A stretch of 39,849 nt of DNA from an uncultured Sphingomonas sp. (GTDB taxonomy: Bacteria; Pseudomonadota; Alphaproteobacteria; Sphingomonadales; Sphingomonadaceae). This document shows positions 38,517-39,849 of the stretch, piece by piece (position 1 is the first letter of the stretch; every line of letters begins with the position of its first letter). A program made the translations under genes and the position numbers. The stretch is taken from positions 1 to 39,849 of the forward strand of contig CAJYJW010000032.1 of NCBI GenBank assembly GCA_913775025.1, in the 5' to 3' direction. A model generated the notes under the pieces. The model was not told where the DNA came from and made no database searches. It saw only the letters and a program-made list of their open reading frames with translations.

Positions 38517-39849
38517 TCAGCCGGCTGCCATCAGCGCGGCGCAGGCGGGGGCCGCCTGCGCCAGCGGCAGGGTGATGGTGAAGCGGCTGCCTTCCGCCTC
38601 GCGACTATCCACCTCCAGCCGCCCGCCCATGGCGGCGATCAGCGCACGCGCCTCATAGGCACCGATTCCGAAGCCGCCGTCCTTGGTGGAGACGAACGGC
38701 TTGAAGAGCCGCGTACGAATGAAGTCGCCGGACATGCCGGTGCCGCGATCCAGCACCTCGATCACCGCATCCGCGCCCTCTCGCGCACACGCGATGGAAA
38801 CGGCCTCATCCGGCGGGCTGGAATCGAGCGCATTCTGCAGGATGTGGCCGAGAGCCTGTTCGAGCCGGACAGGATCGGCAAGGATCATCAGGTCGCCGTT
38901 CCCAGCGATCCTTACCCGCCGCCGGCCGCCGCGGCTGGCGGCCACGGTTTCAAGCAACGGGCGAAGCGCGAAGGGGCGCGGGGCGTCTACCCGGCCGCGG
39001 TGACGCTGGCTGAGCCGTGCGAGCAGATCGTTCATTCGCCCGGTGGACGCCTTCAGCGTCTCTATCATGTCCGCGCGAAATGCCGGGTTGTCGGCATGCC
39101 GTTCCGCATTGCGCGTCAGCAGGGTCAGCTGGCTGACGAGATTCTTGATATCATGCATGATGAAGGCGAAGCGGCGATTGAACTCATCGAAGCGTCGCGC
39201 ATCGCTCAGCGCCTCCTGTGATCGCGCTTCGGCGAGATAGCTCGCCACCTGCCGGCCCGCCACACGGAGCAGGTCGAAATCCTCCCAGTCCAGCTGCCGA
39301 TCGGGTATCGGCCGCGCCAGCACGACGAGGCCGACGAGACGATCGACGTGCAGCAAGGGCACCGCCGCCCAGACGTCGGGGGTTTCGATCAGCCAGGCAG
39401 GCACCTCGCCTGTTTTGCCATCGGGCAGACCGCGAAGCTCATCGAATGCGAGGATGCGGCCATCGTCCTCGGCCTGACGTATCAGCCTCATGCCGCGGGT
39501 ACGGGCGGGGGGATGGATTGCGTCCCATTGCCAGCGCGAGGCGGGCGTGAGGCCGCCGTCCTCGTCCGGCAGCATGAGCAGGCCGCCGGGGGACTCGGTG
39601 ATCTCCGCGATCGCCTGCACGGCACGCATTTCCAGCGGGGCGGCGGCCTCGCCGTGGCGGCCAAGCGTATTGGTGAAGCGTAGCCACTCCGTCCGATAAT
39701 CGTAGCGATGCTGGAAGAAATGCTTGGCGAGCGTAACGCGCAACCATGACTGCATCCGCCGAGAGGGAAGAAACAGCAAAGCGCCCAGCGACATGGCGAA
39801 AACCACGGTGATCGTGCCCATCACCGCATAATCCCCGCCGATCGCATCG
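38517..39849 (-). CDS. prsK: PrsK-like sensor histidine kinase (N-terminus outside window)
   Basis: The frame is open to the window end, so the membrane part is incomplete. Visible: the end of a membrane segment, WLRVTLAKHFFQHRYDYRTEWLRF (typical of PrsK), a GAF domain (about 80-200 of the visible part), the phosphoacceptor HDIKNLVSQL, and the ATPase boxes QNALDSSPPDEAV, DRGTGMSGDFI and GFGIGAYEARAL. Partner of PrsR downstream. Together they probably control extracellular polysaccharide or PEP-CTERM protein genes expected beyond the window. Confidence 0.92.
   Translation of the reverse strand, partial: DAIGGDYAVMGTITVVFAMSLGALLFLPSRRMQSWLRVTLAKHFFQHRYDYRTEWLRFTNTLGRHGEAAAPLEMRAVQAIAEITESPGGLLMLPDEDGGLTPASRWQWDAIHPPARTRGMRLIRQAEDDGRILAFDELRGLPDGKTGEVPAWLIETPDVWAAVPLLHVDRLVGLVVLARPIPDRQLDWEDFDLLRVAGRQVASYLAEARSQEALSDARRFDEFNRRFAFIMHDIKNLVSQLTLLTRNAERHADNPAFRADMIETLKASTGRMNDLLARLSQRHRGRVDAPRPFALRPLLETVAASRGGRRRVRIAGNGDLMILADPVRLEQALGHILQNALDSSPPDEAVSIACAREGADAVIEVLDRGTGMSGDFIRTRLFKPFVSTKDGGFGIGAYEARALIAAMGGRLEVDSREAEGSRFTITLPLAQAAPACAALMAAG

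Noticed and set aside
1-39849. CRISPR array
   Set aside because: No set of regularly spaced repeats was seen; the only direct repeats noted are the att copies and the 25-bp duplication.

Overview
The window reads as chromosomal DNA of a sphingomonad (Sphingomonas-like alphaproteobacterium). The evidence is high GC by eye, TonB-dependent receptors, the ChvG/ChvI - hprK - rapZ - EIIA(Man) - HPr gene order, a DUF4893 lipoprotein, a patatin/DUF3734 gene beside 3-hydroxybutyrate dehydrogenase, and a PrsR/PrsK pair of the exosortase (PEP-CTERM) type. No species-level claim is made.

Layout. 1-1457: 3' part of a TonB-dependent receptor and its terminator. 1512-2082: decayed FAD-dependent oxidoreductase (minus strand). 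2171-6161: a tightly overlapping metal-response operon. It has a CnrY-like membrane anti-sigma factor, a CnrX-like periplasmic sensor that keeps all five CnrX metal-ligand positions at a constant offset, an ECF sigma factor, then copper oxidase CopA and outer-membrane CopB. 6229-16914: a roughly 10.7 kb genomic island in a tRNA-Glu(CUC) gene. A 37-bp exact copy of the tRNA 3' end marks the far end, followed by a truncated tyrosine integrase and an IS3 remnant. An IS5 remnant and a broken DUF262 gene lie next to the intact tRNA. The cargo looks catabolic: a CYP101 (P450cam-like) monooxygenase, a fused tandem SnoaL/NTF2 protein, an SDR, a TonB-dependent receptor, a TetR regulator, a Rieske oxygenase alpha subunit and a single SnoaL-like protein. 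Two copies of the palindrome GGACGATCGTCC lie in front of the receptor-SDR operon and between tetR and the Rieske gene, which suggests one TetR regulon.

16839-17166: tRNA-Glu and tRNA-Val. 17180-19891: large membrane patatin whose catalytic halves are separated by about eight membrane segments. 20042-22634: peroxiredoxin, YdfG-like SDR and MHS-type MFS transporter. 22701-27032: ChvI, ChvG, HPr kinase, RapZ, EIIA(Man) and HPr, mostly with 4-bp overlaps, forming a regulatory phosphotransferase cluster with no sugar permease. 27052-28242: TrmH-type RNA methyltransferase, a small conserved-looking protein and tRNA-Ala(CGC). 28463-29498: a disordered R/G/Y-rich DUF2171 protein with a strong terminator whose 5' arm is duplicated. 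29506-36233: YpfJ-type zinc peptidase, M1 aminopeptidase, patatin/DUF3734, 3-hydroxybutyrate dehydrogenase, DUF4893 lipoprotein and a hypothetical protein. 36263-39849: Crp/Fnr regulator, PrsR and PrsK (cut by the window end).

The two most interesting systems are the tRNA-Glu catabolic island with its inferred TetR regulon and the CnrYXH-type signalling trio wired to copper genes instead of a Ni/Co efflux pump. All family assignments come from reading motifs; no database search was run.
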